Below, one piece after another: positions 1 through 8,850 of a stretch of DNA of 53,439 nucleotides. A program made the position numbers and the translations under genes. The stretch is from Bacteroidales bacterium (GTDB taxonomy: Bacteria > Bacteroidota > Bacteroidia > Bacteroidales > UBA7960), in contig PWJC01000136.1 of assembly GCA_003560165.1 (NCBI GenBank), forward strand, positions 1 through 53,439, read 5' to 3'. The notes under the pieces were generated by a model. That model worked only from the letters and a program-made list of their open reading frames with translations, was not told where the DNA came from and did not search any database. Within the stretch, counting starts at the first letter, position 1. Each line of letters begins with the position of its first letter.

Positions 1-29
1 AAAGGTAGTAAGTAGTCAGGTCAGAAAGT

Positions 30-290
30 CAAAATGTTGAAAGGTCGAAAGGTCGAAAAGTTGAAGAGTTGAAGAGTTGAAAAGTTGAAGAGTTGAAAAG
101 TTGAAGAGTTGAAAAGTTGAAGAGTTGAAGAGTTGAAAAGTTGAAGAGTTGAAAAGTTGAAGAGTTGAAGAGTTGAAAAGTTGAAAAGTCGAAAGGTCGA
201 AAAGTCTAAAAAGTTGAGCTTAAGTATTTGATATTCACACCTTAAACTCTTAAACCCATCACTATTCTGTCTTCTGTCTTCTGTCTTCGC
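30..290. repeat. Composite minisatellite island 1
   Basis: Tandem 8-bp units of the form GTTGAARA fill about 55-190. They pass into GTCGAAAG variants, then a core at 220-236 that is the reverse complement of GAATATCAAATACTTAA, then CTTAAACTCTTAAACCC, then 7-bp CTTCTGT units to about 288. The same modules occur in reverse order and on the opposite strand at 11932-12200. No spacers or target-site features mark it as CRISPR or an IS. The weak reading frame through it on the minus strand is low-complexity and not believed. It ends about 35 bp before the copB start, so it may contribute the 5' leader of that gene. Confidence 0.9.
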
Positions 291-325
291 CCTTTCACCT
301 TGTTGAATTATAAAATAATCAACCG

Positions 326-2437
326 ATGAAAAAAAAAGGAAACGAACAACCACCCGACCATGATGGCCATGGCGGCCGGCAAGATCATGCATCCCACCGG
401 GACAACAACAGCCATCATAAAGAGCATGGCCGCGGTGAAAAAGACGGTCATCATCATGACGACAAAGGGGGGCATGGGGGCCATGACCACTCAGATCATC
501 ACAAACACATGGCAGAAGACTTTAAAAAGCGCTTCTGGATTGCGCTGATCCTGACCATCCCCGTTCTGGTCCTGAGCGACACCATACAGCGCTGGTTCGG
601 CTTTGAAGTAGATTTTACCGGACGGTCCTTTGTGGTCTTCGGGTTGTCGTCGCTGCTTTATTTCTATGGTGGCTGGCCCTTTTTAAAGGGGATGACCGGC
701 GAACTGAAAAAAACCCAGCCTGGCATGATGACCCTGATATCCCTGGCCATCACCGTGGCTTATATCTACAGTTCGGCCGTTGTCTTCGGACTCGAAGGCC
801 AGCCATTTTTCTGGGAGTTGTCAACCCTGATTGTGGTGATGCTTGCCGGACACTGGATTGAAATGAAATCGGTGATGCGGGCCACCAGTGCCCTGGACAA
901 ACTTATGGAGTTGATGCCCGATACGGCACACCGCATCGGTGATTCGGGCACCGAAGACATCAAAGCCGATGAGATCAGGGAGGGCGACAAACTCCTGGTC
1001 AAGCCCGGCGAAAAGATCCCTGCCGACGGCATCATTTATGAAGGTACCTCCTATGTGGATGAGTCAATTGTAACCGGCGAGTCGAAACCCGTAAAGAAAA
1101 AGAAAGACGATGAGGTAGTGGGAGGTTCGGTCAACTCCAAAGGATCTTTGAAGATCACCGTGAAAAATGCAGGAGAGAATTCATTCCTTTCGAAGGTGAT
1201 CGATATGGTACAAAAAGCCAGTAAGGAAAAATCAAAAACCCAGCACCTGGGCGATAAAGCAGCTTTCTGGCTTACCATCATTGCCATTACGGTGGGGGTA
1301 CTCACCCTGACGGCATGGCTGTTGGCAGGAAGAGAATTCAATTTTGCCCTTACCCGAATGGTCACCGTGATGGTAATCGCTTGTCCTCATGCCCTTGGGC
1401 TGGCCATCCCCCTAGTGGTAGCCATATCCACCTCGGTGTCGGCAAGCAGCGGATTGCTGATACGCAACCGCACCAGCTTCGAAAACTCCCGGAAAATCAA
1501 TGTGGTGGTGTTTGACAAAACCGGCACACTGACCCAGGGCAAGTACGGGGTTTCCAGGTACGGCTCGCTAAATGAAACATATGACAAAAACCAGGTGCTG
1601 GTCTATGCCGCTGCAGTGGAAAAGGAATCGGAACATCCCATCGGCACCGGCATCGTGAACAAAGCCAGTGAAAAAGAACTGGACATTCCCGATCCTTCCG
1701 ATGTGGAAAACATGTCGGGCGAAGGCATACTGGGGCGGGTGAAAGACAAAGAGGTGAAGATTGTAAGCCCGGCTTACCTTGAGAAAAAGGAGATATCAGT
1801 AAAAGACAAGCAAAAGCCGGAAGAAATGGAAACCCTGGTCTATGTTTTAATTGATGACGAAGTTGCCGGTTATATTGCCCTTAGTGATTCCCTTCGGGAA
1901 ACTTCGGTGGAGTCGGTTGAAAAATTGAACAAAATGGGTATCGACTGCTATATTCTTACCGGCGATAACGAAACAGTAACAAAGAGCATTGCCGGCAAAT
2001 TAAAACTCAGGGGGTATTTTGCCAATGTAATGCCCGATCAAAAACAAGATAAGATCAAGGAGTTGCAGCAAAAGGGTAAATTCGTCGCCATGGTGGGCGA
2101 CGGGGTAAACGATGCTCCGGCGCTGGCACAGGCAGATGTGGGCATTGCCATCGGATCGGGCACGGACGTGGCGGCTGAAACCGCCGACATCGTGCTGGTG
2201 GAAAACAACCCGGCAGACGTGGTCAAGCTCATTGGGTTCGGAAAGGCCACCTATCGCAAAATGATCCAAAACCTGATCTATGCCACGGCTTACAATGTGG
2301 TGGCCATTCCCCTGGGCGCAGGGGTGCTGTTTTGGGCTGGTATCATGATCAGCCCGGCCGTAGGAGCCATCTTCATGAGCCTGAGCACGATGGTGGTGGC
2401 CATCAACGCCCAGTTTCTGAGAAAGAAACTGGCATAG
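326..2437 (+). CDS. copB: CopB-type heavy-metal P1B ATPase (copper export)
   Basis: A membrane ATPase that pumps a metal ion, most likely copper or silver, out of the cytoplasm at the cost of ATP. The 703-residue protein has no CxxC metal-binding domain. Instead residues 1-62 are extremely rich in His and Asp. A transmembrane pair follows at about 70-125 and another at 130-180, then an actuator domain with TGES near 250. The membrane motif CPH is at about 353-355, which is the CopB (P1B-3) signature rather than CPC. The phosphorylated Asp is in DKTGT near 397, the nucleotide-domain HP near 436, and GDGVND near 591. The start ATG follows an A-rich leader (ATAAAATAATCAACCG). It is followed after 49 bp by a TonB-dependent receptor on the same strand, so the two may be cotranscribed. 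Family assignment is firm; the exact metal is inferred. Confidence 0.93.
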   Translation: MKKKGNEQPPDHDGHGGRQDHASHRDNNSHHKEHGRGEKDGHHHDDKGGHGGHDHSDHHKHMAEDFKKRFWIALILTIPVLVLSDTIQRWFGFEVDFTGRSFVVFGLSSLLYFYGGWPFLKGMTGELKKTQPGMMTLISLAITVAYIYSSAVVFGLEGQPFFWELSTLIVVMLAGHWIEMKSVMRATSALDKLMELMPDTAHRIGDSGTEDIKADEIREGDKLLVKPGEKIPADGIIYEGTSYVDESIVTGESKPVKKKKDDEVVGGSVNSKGSLKITVKNAGENSFLSKVIDMVQKASKEKSKTQHLGDKAAFWLTIIAITVGVLTLTAWLLAGREFNFALTRMVTVMVIACPHALGLAIPLVVAISTSVSASSGLLIRNRTSFENSRKINVVVFDKTGTLTQGKYGVSRYGSLNETYDKNQVLVYAAAVEKESEHPIGTGIVNKASEKELDIPDPSDVENMSGEGILGRVKDKEVKIVSPAYLEKKEISVKDKQKPEEMETLVYVLIDDEVAGYIALSDSLRETSVESVEKLNKMGIDCYILTGDNETVTKSIAGKLKLRGYFANVMPDQKQDKIKELQQKGKFVAMVGDGVNDAPALAQADVGIAIGSGTDVAAETADIVLVENNPADVVKLIGFGKATYRKMIQNLIYATAYNVVAIPLGAGVLFWAGIMISPAVGAIFMSLSTMVVAINAQFLRKKLA

Positions 2438-2486
2438 ACCGCTTCACAGGGAAAAATATCAGGATAGCTGAACCAATTGACCAGGA

Positions 2487-4664
2487 ATGCTGTTTCATCT
2501 GCACATGCTTGCTGGACAAAACGCATATTTAAGCCCTTTCTTGCTGTTGTTATTCCTGCTCGCTCTTACCGGGCAGCAAGCAACCTATGCCCGGCTCCTG
2601 GCTTCAGCAGATGCGGCAACCCCCGACACCCTCTTTATCGACACCCTGGGTGCCGACACCATGGTGGTTCACCTGCAGGAAACCGTGGTCACTGCCTTCA
2701 GCCGCACCCAAAACCTCATGGATGTGCCCGGCTCGCTTACTTACATTGGGGGAGAAGTTCTGGAACAAAGCAAACCTGCATTCAACCTCCTTCCTGTCCT
2801 GGATTATGCACCGGGGGTATTTGCCCACCAGGGTGCCACCAACACCAGCAGGGTCACCATTCGTGGCATCGGAGCCAGGGTACCTTATGCCACCGGAAAG
2901 ATCAGGGCTTACTTCAACAACATTCCCCTGACCAATACATCGGGGGTGAGCTTTGTTCAGGACATCGATCCGGCAATCATCGAAAGCATGGAGGTGATCA
3001 AGGGACCTGCCACCAGCCATTATGGGGCCGGACTGGGAGGCACCATTGTTATAAGGGCCAGACAACCCGCAGCCCGCAGCAGCGGGTTCAGCAATACGCT
3101 GCAGACCGGATCTTACGGCCTGTTCCGCAACTCGCTGCTTGCCGACTTTTCAGCAGATGGATGGGGCAGCAGCTTGGTATACAGCCATACACAGAGTGAT
3201 GGGTACCGTCAGAACAACCAATACCGCCGCGATGCCCTAAGTTCGGTAACCCAGTTCGCTGCGGGACAAAACACCCACATGACCCTGCTGATAGCCTTTT
3301 CTGATCTTAAATCCCATATCCCGAGTTCGATAGATAGCCTCACCTTTATGGAAAGCCCCCGGCGGGCTGCCGATAACTGGATGAAAACCCGCGGATACGA
3401 AAACAGCAGCCGGCTGCTTGCCGGCTTGAACACCTTCTACCGCATCCATGCGAAACTGTTTGCAGAAGCCAGCCTGTTTTGGATAGGGCACGAAGAAAAA
3501 GAAATGCGGCCTTTTGACGTATTTTTCGAAGAAAGGTCCACCCTCGGGACCCGTGTCAGCCTGAGACGGCAATGGCCCCTCGAAGGCAACCACGTTGAAC
3601 TCAGCGGGGGCGGCGAAGCGTTTCTGGAAAACTACCTGTACAGCAATCATAAGAACCCGGGCGGTGAGGGACGGGTAGGCGAAAAGTTCAGCGACAACAG
3701 GGAAAGGGTAGGCTTTTTCAATGCGTTCATTCAGGCCGATGCCCGGATCAACCGCTGGGTGTTTTCGGCCGGGGGCAATCTGAACCACAACAGCCTGAAG
3801 TACTTCGATCTGTTCCAGCATGGCGAGAATGACCTCTCGGGCAACTACAGTTACGGGTTTATTTTTTCACCCCGCCTCAGTTCTGCCTTCAGATACCATG
3901 ACCGCCACAGGATGTTTGCCACGCTGAGCCACGGGTTTTCACCTCCCGCTCTGTCGGAGACACTCACACCCGGGGGACGGATCAATCCGGACATCCGGCC
4001 CGAGAAAAGCTGGAACATCGAATTCGGTTTACGTGGGCAAAGTGCCGGCAAAGGGTTCTTTTACGATCTCAGCCTCTACCGCATGCGGGTCGAAGACCTG
4101 CTGGTGGCCGAAAGGGTGGGTGAAGACGCCTGGGTGGGGAAAAATGCCGGCGAATCCCTTCATCGCGGAGTGGAAGCCGAAATACACTGGATCGTATGGA
4201 CTCAGCGAGGAAACCAGGGCCGCTCAGGCGATGAATTGTCGGTGCGTGCCAATTTTTCCTACAATCATTTTAATTTCACCGACTTTACTGACCGCGACCG
4301 CGACCACTCGGGCAACCGCATTCCCGGAGTACCCCGGGAGGTACTTTTCGCAGGGATGCAGCAGCAATGGGCCATGGGGGCCTACGCCGGCATTTCCTGG
4401 CAGCATGTGGGCCGCATGGCCATGAACGATGCCAATACCCGTTTCTACGGATCCCGGGCGCTGCTCAATCTGACGGTGGGTCAGCGCATCCGGTTTTCTC
4501 CTCACTGGGAGGCTGAGGTCTTTCTTTTTGCCAACAATCTGCTTGATCGTCACTACGCCTCGATGATATTGGTTAACGCCCCTTCGTTCGGAAGCCAGCC
4601 AAGGTATTATTATCCGGGACTTCCACGCCATTACCGCGGAGGCATAAAGGTTTTTTTCCGGTAA
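2487..4664 (+). CDS. TonB-dependent outer membrane receptor
   Basis: An outer membrane beta-barrel that imports a ligand, such as a metal chelate, using TonB energy. The 725-residue protein has a hydrophobic export signal in about the first 35 residues, a TonB-box-like stretch (ETVVTAF) near residue 65, and a plug domain with the typical RGIGARVPYATG and IESMEVIKGPA motifs. A long barrel of alternating aromatic-rich strands follows, ending close to the usual terminal aromatic (IKVFFR). It lacks the carboxypeptidase-like N-terminal extension of SusC proteins and resembles FecA or siderophore-type receptors. It sits 49 bp after copB and upstream of a sensor kinase and a ferric-reductase-like protein, which points to a metal substrate, but the ligand cannot be read from the sequence. 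ATG 2487 is used; ATG 2505 is an alternative. Confidence 0.9.
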   Translation: MLFHLHMLAGQNAYLSPFLLLLFLLALTGQQATYARLLASADAATPDTLFIDTLGADTMVVHLQETVVTAFSRTQNLMDVPGSLTYIGGEVLEQSKPAFNLLPVLDYAPGVFAHQGATNTSRVTIRGIGARVPYATGKIRAYFNNIPLTNTSGVSFVQDIDPAIIESMEVIKGPATSHYGAGLGGTIVIRARQPAARSSGFSNTLQTGSYGLFRNSLLADFSADGWGSSLVYSHTQSDGYRQNNQYRRDALSSVTQFAAGQNTHMTLLIAFSDLKSHIPSSIDSLTFMESPRRAADNWMKTRGYENSSRLLAGLNTFYRIHAKLFAEASLFWIGHEEKEMRPFDVFFEERSTLGTRVSLRRQWPLEGNHVELSGGGEAFLENYLYSNHKNPGGEGRVGEKFSDNRERVGFFNAFIQADARINRWVFSAGGNLNHNSLKYFDLFQHGENDLSGNYSYGFIFSPRLSSAFRYHDRHRMFATLSHGFSPPALSETLTPGGRINPDIRPEKSWNIEFGLRGQSAGKGFFYDLSLYRMRVEDLLVAERVGEDAWVGKNAGESLHRGVEAEIHWIVWTQRGNQGRSGDELSVRANFSYNHFNFTDFTDRDRDHSGNRIPGVPREVLFAGMQQQWAMGAYAGISWQHVGRMAMNDANTRFYGSRALLNLTVGQRIRFSPHWEAEVFLFANNLLDRHYASMILVNAPSFGSQPRYYYPGLPRHYRGGIKVFFR

Positions 4665-4807
4665 GCTGTTTTTTTGCTACCTGGTTAAGGAACATTGGAT
4701 AATTGGCAGTATTTCCCTATTTTAGCCCGACAAACGTTTTGTTTATTTCTGATTCCGGGCTAAGCCATTGCCGCCATAATCCGATCAATTACCAATACGG
4801 CCGCCTC

Positions 4808-6910
4808 ATGAATACACCATCCGAAACCGAAAGCGGTCAAAACCCACCGGGAAACGAAGAAAAATACCGTTTGATCCTCGAACAGGCCCCTCTGGGCATT
4901 GTTATCTCCGATGCAGAAGAAAACACCCTGATTGTCAATAAGAAGTTTACCCTGCTGACCGGTTATACAATTGCCGAAATGCCCTCGGTAAAGGCCTGGT
5001 GGGAACTGGCTTATCCCGACCGCGATTACCGTAACCGGATCAGGCAAAAATGGACGGCCGCCATCTCATCGGCCAGGGAAGCGGGCAGCGAAGTTCCCCC
5101 GGTCGAATGCCGGGTAAGGTGCCTCGACGGGAACTTCCGTTATTTCGACATTAGCTGCTTTTCGACCGGACAGATCAACATCATCAGCTTTGCCGACATT
5201 ACCGAGCACAAAAAAATAGAAGAATTGCTCGACGAGCAGCTGAGATTCCAGAAAATGATCGCCCGCATATCCTCCGACTTTGTCAGTGTCACCAGCCATA
5301 ATCTGGGAGAAAAGATCAATACCATGTTGAAGGAAGTCGGCTTGTTTTTCGAAGCCGACCGCAGCTACCTCTTCCAATTCTCGGCCGACCAAAAATCCAT
5401 GCACAACACCCACGAATGGTGCAATCAGGGCATCCCGCCAAACATCAGGGACTTTCAGAATTTTCCAACAGAACTTTTGCCCTGGTTGAAAAATCAGGTG
5501 TGCAACAACCAGGTGGTACACATTCCCGATGTAGATGATCTCCCGTCCGGAGCTTCGGCCGAAAAGGCAGAATTAAGCCATCACCGGATCCGGTCCCTGC
5601 TGTGCATACCCATTTTGGGCCGTCAACAGGTAACCGGTTTTTTTGGCTTCGATATGCTGAAGAACAAAAAGCAATGGAGCGGCCACCAGATTAGTTTTCT
5701 GAAAATGCTGGCCGACACCCTGGCCGATGCCAGGATCAAAGCCGACGCAGAAAACAAACTGATCTCCGCAAAAGAAAAAGCCGAAGAAAGCGACCGCCTG
5801 AAGTCGGCCTTCCTGGCCAATGTGAGCCACGAGATCCGCACCCCGATGAACGCCATCCTTGGTTTTCTTGAACTGTTGACACAGCCAGGCCTTGCACAGG
5901 ATATCAGGCAAAGGTATATTGAGATCGTCAACAACAGCGGACAGCGTTTGCTGAAAACCATCAACGACATCATCGAAATATCGAAAATCGAATCGGGGCA
6001 GATGGAGGTACTAACCACCGGTTTCGACCTGGAAGAAGTCATGCGGTACCACCGCGAACTGTTTGCCCCCGACGCCGGCGCAAAGGGGCTTCAACTGATA
6101 CTATCCGATCACCTCAGGGGCGAAAAGGCCATGCTGCGTGCCGACAGGCAAAAAGTGGAGAGTATTCTGACCAATTTACTGAACAATGCCATCAAGTTCA
6201 CCCGCGAAGGCCAGGTCGAATTTGGGAATTACCTTCAAAACAACAGCCTGGTGATCTATGTGAGGGATACCGGCATCGGCATCCCCGAAAACAGACAGGA
6301 AGCCATCTTTGAGCGCTTCGTACAGGCCGACCTGACCTTTTCACGCCCTCACGAGGGCACCGGGCTGGGCTTGTCGCTTGTAAAAGCATACACAGCACTG
6401 CTCAATGGGAATATCAGGGTCGAGTCTGCGCCCGGAAAGGGAACCGCTTTCTATTTTTCCATCCCCTACAGGCCCGTAGCCGGCGAAAACAGCTTTGGCA
6501 GGGATCAGGACAGGGTTCCCGGCGATACTGCCTCCAGGCCCAGGGTATTGATCGCCGAAGACGACGACAACAGCTATCGCCTGCTGGAATTCATACTCAG
6601 AAATGAACCCCTGGAGTTGTTGCACACCAAAAACGGAGAAGATACCGTGAGGGCGCTCAGGGAAGATCCGGGCATTGCCCTTGTTCTGATGGACATCAAG
6701 ATGCCCGGTCTCGACGGCCTGCAAGCCACCCGGCAGATCCGGGAATTCAATCCGGAGGTACCCATCATTGCCCAAACGGCCCATGCCCTGCCCGGAGATG
6801 AAAAAAAGTCGCTGGAAGCCGGATGCACCCATTACCTGCCCAAACCGATCGATCGCTTAAAAACATTGGCGTTGATCCACCAATACATTGCCAAAAACCA
6901 GCAACCATGA
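4808..6910 (+). CDS. Soluble hybrid histidine kinase (PAS-GAF-HisKA-HATPase-REC)
   Basis: A signal-transduction protein that autophosphorylates on His and passes the phosphate to its own receiver. From ATG 4808 it is 700 residues: PAS at about 16-130 (EQAPLGIVISDAEEN), GAF at about 150-305, HisKA with phosphoacceptor His near 341 in NVSHEIRTPMN, HATPase at about 440-555 (RDTGIGIPE, GTGLGLSLV), and a C-terminal receiver with phosphorylated Asp near 629 (LMDIKMPGLDG). No membrane segment is evident, so it senses inside the cell. The frame stays open upstream to 4703, but those 35 codons look unlike protein, and 4808 places the PAS domain at a normal distance from the start. No output domain follows the receiver, so it must signal to another protein. 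Its stop overlaps the next start (ATGA), indicating coupled translation with the reductase. Confidence 0.92.
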   Translation: MNTPSETESGQNPPGNEEKYRLILEQAPLGIVISDAEENTLIVNKKFTLLTGYTIAEMPSVKAWWELAYPDRDYRNRIRQKWTAAISSAREAGSEVPPVECRVRCLDGNFRYFDISCFSTGQINIISFADITEHKKIEELLDEQLRFQKMIARISSDFVSVTSHNLGEKINTMLKEVGLFFEADRSYLFQFSADQKSMHNTHEWCNQGIPPNIRDFQNFPTELLPWLKNQVCNNQVVHIPDVDDLPSGASAEKAELSHHRIRSLLCIPILGRQQVTGFFGFDMLKNKKQWSGHQISFLKMLADTLADARIKADAENKLISAKEKAEESDRLKSAFLANVSHEIRTPMNAILGFLELLTQPGLAQDIRQRYIEIVNNSGQRLLKTINDIIEISKIESGQMEVLTTGFDLEEVMRYHRELFAPDAGAKGLQLILSDHLRGEKAMLRADRQKVESILTNLLNNAIKFTREGQVEFGNYLQNNSLVIYVRDTGIGIPENRQEAIFERFVQADLTFSRPHEGTGLGLSLVKAYTALLNGNIRVESAPGKGTAFYFSIPYRPVAGENSFGRDQDRVPGDTASRPRVLIAEDDDNSYRLLEFILRNEPLELLHTKNGEDTVRALREDPGIALVLMDIKMPGLDGLQATRQIREFNPEVPIIAQTAHALPGDEKKSLEAGCTHYLPKPIDRLKTLALIHQYIAKNQQP

Positions 6911-8217
6911 AATACACGCTTAAAAAAGCCGGGATCTGGCTTGGGTTCTATGTAGTGCTTGCCCTCTTCCCCCTGGGCCTGGGCATCATGGGCAACCTTC
7001 CTGCATCCAGGGGCTTTGCCCTCGAACTCGGGGTGGCACTGGGTTTTATCGGTCTGGGACTGCTTGGTTTGCAATTCCTGTATTCCGGACGTATCCGTCA
7101 AATCGCCCCCAGTTTCGGCATGGACAATCTGATCCAATACCACCGGGAGATGGGCATCATTGCCTTCTTATTCATTCTGGCACACCCCATCATCATCATT
7201 TCGGCCGATGTGGATTTTTTGTCGTATTTCGACCCAGACGAAAATTTACCAAGGGCCGTTGCCCTGATCTTCGTAATACCGGCAACGGTATTGCTGATCG
7301 CATCCAGCCTTTGGAGGTTGCGCTTTGGCCTCAGTTACGAAAAATGGCGGCTGGTGCACGGGGTTCTTTCTCTCGGGGTATTGTTTGTGGGCGCAGCCCA
7401 CAGCATACAGGTTGCCCATTACCTGGAAAGTTTATGGAAACAGCTGATCCTGGGCGGGGTGTTCGTTTACTTCGGTTACCTGGTTGTCCATACCCGACTG
7501 GTCAGGCCCTGGCTGAACCTCCGTAAGCCTTACCGGGTGGCCGATGTGATCGCCGAACGTGGCGACAGCTGGACCCTGGAACTCGAACCCGAAGGCCATG
7601 AGGGGAAAAAATTCGAATGCGGGCAGTTTATGTGGCTTAGCCTAGGACCCACCCCTTTTTCGATGCAACAGCATCCATTTTCAATCTCTTCGGCCTGCAC
7701 CAGGCGCTCACTCTCTGTCACGGCCAAAGCCCTGGGCGATTTTACTTCTACCTGGAAAGACATCGAACCCGGCACCAAGGCCTTTCTGGAAGGCCCTTTC
7801 GGCTCTTTTACCCCCGTACCGGGGAAAAATCTCTTCATGGTGGCCGGCGGCATCGGCATCACCCCGGTCATGAGCATGATACGGACAATGCACCAAAGGA
7901 AGGATCCCCGAAAGGTGGTGCTGATCTATGGAAACCCCGACTGGGAAGGAGTTACTTTCAGAGAGGAACTGGAAGAGATCAGCCGGCAAATTGATCTGAA
8001 GGTGTTGCATGTACTGGAAAATCCACCGGAAGGCTGGAAGGGCGAAACCGGATTTGTTGACATTAAGATGCTGGATAAATATCTTCCGTCCGAACCCGAA
8101 AGTTTTGCCTATTACATCTGCGGCCCCAAGCCAATGCAGGATGCGGCCGAGTTGTCACTGCGCGATCTGGGCATCGACTGGAAGCTGGTCTATTCCGAAC
8201 GATTCCAAATTATTTGA
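6907..8217 (+). CDS. Ferric-reductase-like transmembrane flavocytochrome
   Basis: Predicted to move electrons from NAD(P)H through FAD and membrane haem to an acceptor outside the cytoplasm, as in ferric or cupric reductases and NADPH-oxidase relatives. The 436-residue protein has about six membrane helices in residues 1-205 with conserved haem-ligand-type His (FILAHPII, RLVHGVL, GAAHS). An FAD domain carries HPFSISS near 255, an NAD domain carries GGIGITPVMS near 313, and CGPKPM lies near 404. The start at 6907 overlaps the kinase stop by four bases; an upstream in-frame start at 6823 lies inside the kinase and is rejected. Its place in a block with CopB and a TonB receptor suggests metal reduction, but other acceptors are possible. 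Confidence 0.9.
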   Translation: MKYTLKKAGIWLGFYVVLALFPLGLGIMGNLPASRGFALELGVALGFIGLGLLGLQFLYSGRIRQIAPSFGMDNLIQYHREMGIIAFLFILAHPIIIISADVDFLSYFDPDENLPRAVALIFVIPATVLLIASSLWRLRFGLSYEKWRLVHGVLSLGVLFVGAAHSIQVAHYLESLWKQLILGGVFVYFGYLVVHTRLVRPWLNLRKPYRVADVIAERGDSWTLELEPEGHEGKKFECGQFMWLSLGPTPFSMQQHPFSISSACTRRSLSVTAKALGDFTSTWKDIEPGTKAFLEGPFGSFTPVPGKNLFMVAGGIGITPVMSMIRTMHQRKDPRKVVLIYGNPDWEGVTFREELEEISRQIDLKVLHVLENPPEGWKGETGFVDIKMLDKYLPSEPESFAYYICGPKPMQDAAELSLRDLGIDWKLVYSERFQII

Positions 8218-8227
8218 ACCGGATGTG

Positions 8228-8420
<193 letters not shown>

Positions 8421-8457
8421 CTTCTCATTTCTTGCTTTTAAATAAACACACAAATAC

Positions 8458-8571
8458 ATGAAAAAGGTCAGAAAACACAAACATTTGCTGTACAAAAGCA
8501 TTCGCCGCATTGGTGACATGATGGGGATACTGCTGCTGCTGACGGCCGTTTTTTTTGCGCTCTGGCGCTGA
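8458..8571 (+). CDS. Putative 37-residue single-pass membrane protein
   Basis: A short ORF lying between two repeat islands. It reads as a strongly basic N-terminus (MKKVRKHKHLLYKSIRRIG) followed by a hydrophobic helix of about 15 residues (MMGILLLLTAVFFALW) and a final Arg. This is the usual layout of a small inner-membrane protein with its N-terminus inside. The ATG is preceded by an A-rich AATAAACACACAAATAC leader like the leaders of oadA and the repeat protein downstream, which supports real translation. No family is recognised. It could act with the reductase upstream or the repeat protein downstream, but nothing in the sequence decides this. Confidence 0.5.
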   Translation: MKKVRKHKHLLYKSIRRIGDMMGILLLLTAVFFALWR

Positions 8572-8591
8572 ATGCCCGGGGTTTTACAATA

Positions 8592-8796
8592 AAGAAGGAA
8601 GGTGGAAGGTGGAAGGTAGAAGGTGGAAGGTAGAAGGTAGAAGGTAGAAAGAAGGTAGAAGGTAGAAGGTAGAAGGTAGAAAGTAGAAAGTAGAAAGCAG
8701 GAAGAAGAAAGTTGAAGAGTTGAAGAGTTGAATATCAAATACTTAAACTTTTAAACTTTTAAACTTTTAAACTTTTAAACCTATTAATCACTCATC
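8592..8796. repeat. Composite minisatellite island 3
   Basis: GAAGGTG/GAAGGTA units (about 8597-8690) pass through GTAGAAA and a few GTTGAAGA units to the core GAATATCAAATACTTAA at 8730-8746. The island then switches to 8-bp CTTTTAAA units (about 8747-8780). The left and right halves are roughly complementary, so an RNA copy could fold about the core. A short ACATAAAA repeat follows at 8813-8850, just ahead of the next gene. Confidence 0.9.
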
Positions 8797-8850
8797 CTGC
8801 CCAAACAAAAAAAACATAAAAACATAAAAACATCATAAAAACATAAACAC

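Noticed and set aside
30-290. CRISPR-like array
   Set aside because: Units are 7-8 bp, contiguous and degenerate. There are no spacers of constant length and no cas genes in the window.
2477-3199. 240-codon plus-strand frame at the start of the TonB receptor gene
   Set aside because: It lies in another phase of the receptor gene and lacks domains. The receptor frame has a signal, plug and barrel.
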